DNA of 64,000 bases from Ferrimonas kyonanensis DSM 18153 (GTDB lineage Bacteria; Pseudomonadota; Gammaproteobacteria; Enterobacterales; Shewanellaceae): assembly GCF_000425405.1 (NCBI RefSeq), contig NZ_KE384364.1:172345-236344 (forward strand), read 5' to 3'. A program made the position numbers and the translations under genes. Shown in pieces: positions 63,435 through 64,000 of this stretch; position 1 is the first letter of the stretch; the number at the start of each line of letters is the position of its first letter. The notes below the pieces were generated by a model. That model was given only the letters and a program-made list of their open reading frames with translations, did no database searches and was not told where the DNA came from.

Positions 63435-64000
63435 TGCTCCCCCTTGGCGGGGTAGATGGAGTTGGCCACGTTACTGAGGCTTTCCACCGGTAGCTTGCCC
63501 ACCGCCACCACTTCAACCTCACCATGACGGGCCGACGCCAGGGATAAGCCGCTGCCGGTCGACAGGTTTTCCGGCATCTCAATCTGGCCGGCCAGGCCGA
63601 TGTACACCGACATTTCAGTCAGACCATCGCTGAGGGACAAGTATTGAACCGGATCATTGACGCCAAACAGCCGGTGCTGATCCACATGGGTGACTTCGAA
63701 ACCTTGAGGCAACCAACCGAAACGCCACTGGGGTGCGTCTGTCGCCGATGCCGATGCCAGTACTGGTGGCCACACCTGTCCCGCCAGCTCCGACAAAATC
63801 GGCGGTGGCTCACTGAAGGTCACCAGTTCGATCACCAGATACTGCTCCAGCAACTGGCCGTCGGCATTGATGGTGTCGATACGCAGTGGCAGACCGGATT
63901 TCACATCCAGCCACAATTGATAGCTGTAACGAAAACGGTCGGTAGAAACAATCCGAATCACCTGAGAGGTGCGACCGGCAATGCGATCACGACCGCCCAT
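63431..64000 (-). CDS. rseB: σE regulatory protein RseB, C-terminal part (5' end outside window)
   Basis: The frame is open to the window edge, so the N-terminal third and signal peptide are missing; the apparent ATG at the edge is coincidental. The 189 visible residues include FRYSYQLWLDVKSGLPLRID and the C-terminal domain (WLPQGFEVTHVDQHRL, LSDGLTEMSVYIG) that touches RseA. RseB senses off-pathway lipopolysaccharide in the periplasm. Its neighbour rseC confirms the call. Confidence 0.93.
   Translation of the reverse strand: MGGRDRIAGRTSQVIRIVSTDRFRYSYQLWLDVKSGLPLRIDTINADGQLLEQYLVIELVTFSEPPPILSELAGQVWPPVLASASATDAPQWRFGWLPQGFEVTHVDQHRLFGVNDPVQYLSLSDGLTEMSVYIGLAGQIEMPENLSTGSGLSLASARHGEVEVVAVGKLPVESLSNVANSIYPAKGEQ

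Overview
The window is a GC-rich (roughly 55-60 %) chromosomal segment from a gammaproteobacterium of the order Alteromonadales. The family-level content and gene order (smpB-ssrA, thrLABC next to a LasT/YjtD-type methyltransferase, hpf-pheL-pheA, aroF-tyrA, rpsP-rimM-trmD-rplS, ffh/ypjD/corC, rseBC-lepA-lepB-rnc-era-recO-pdxJ-acpS, a complete Na+-NQR operon) fit a marine, respiratory genus such as Ferrimonas or a Shewanella relative. That assignment is inference; no rRNA is present.

Layout. 1-2.1 kb: end of an epimerase gene, rnfH/ratA, smpB and tmRNA. 2.1-11 kb is accessory: a Fic-family AMPylase-like gene directly behind tmRNA, a large secreted Fn3 protein with a MACPF-like stretch, a small Cys-motif protein behind a Fur-like site, and a tightly overlapping cluster of HMA2-type proteins, a His/Met/Tyr/Pro-rich membrane protein, a MamC-like two-helix protein, a YtxH-like protein and a P1B-type ATPase. 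I read this last cluster as a candidate ferrosome (fez-like) iron-storage organelle operon, with a Fur-like box in its divergent promoter. 11.2-17.3 kb: nqrABCDEF plus nqrM, without the usual apbE. 17.4-23.2 kb: small periplasmic and zinc-ribbon proteins, then a more AT-rich pair encoding an outer-membrane barrel and a 1,300-residue lipoprotein metzincin.

23.3-31.3 kb: mixed housekeeping (methyltransferase, glutaredoxin-like, MscS, OmpA-like, SRAP, DUF924, DUF4136 lipoprotein, SYLF protein, Spo0M-like, YciH, YqgE, RuvX). 31.3-36.2 kb: thrABC on the minus strand, preceded by a readable Thr/Ile-rich leader peptide and attenuator. 36.2-44 kb: LasT-like methyltransferase, AceK, SlyD, a UspE-like protein, a trpR-tryptophan/tyrosine permease operon, cytochrome c' and a b-type cytochrome. 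44-50 kb: Hpf behind a strong CRP-like site, pheL attenuator and pheA, an MCP inserted in the otherwise conserved pheA/tyrA block, then aroF-tyrA. 50-56.7 kb: ribosomal protein/SRP cluster and YpjD/CorC. 56.7-64 kb: acpS-pdxJ-recO-era-rnc-lepB-lepA-rseC-rseB (last one cut by the window end).

Functional themes: aromatic and threonine amino-acid biosynthesis controlled by attenuation and repressors, respiratory sodium pumping, translation quality control (tmRNA/SmpB, LepA, Hpf), envelope stress (RseBC), and a putative iron-compartment system that is the most interesting item. All functional names rest on motifs recognised by eye; no database search was run.
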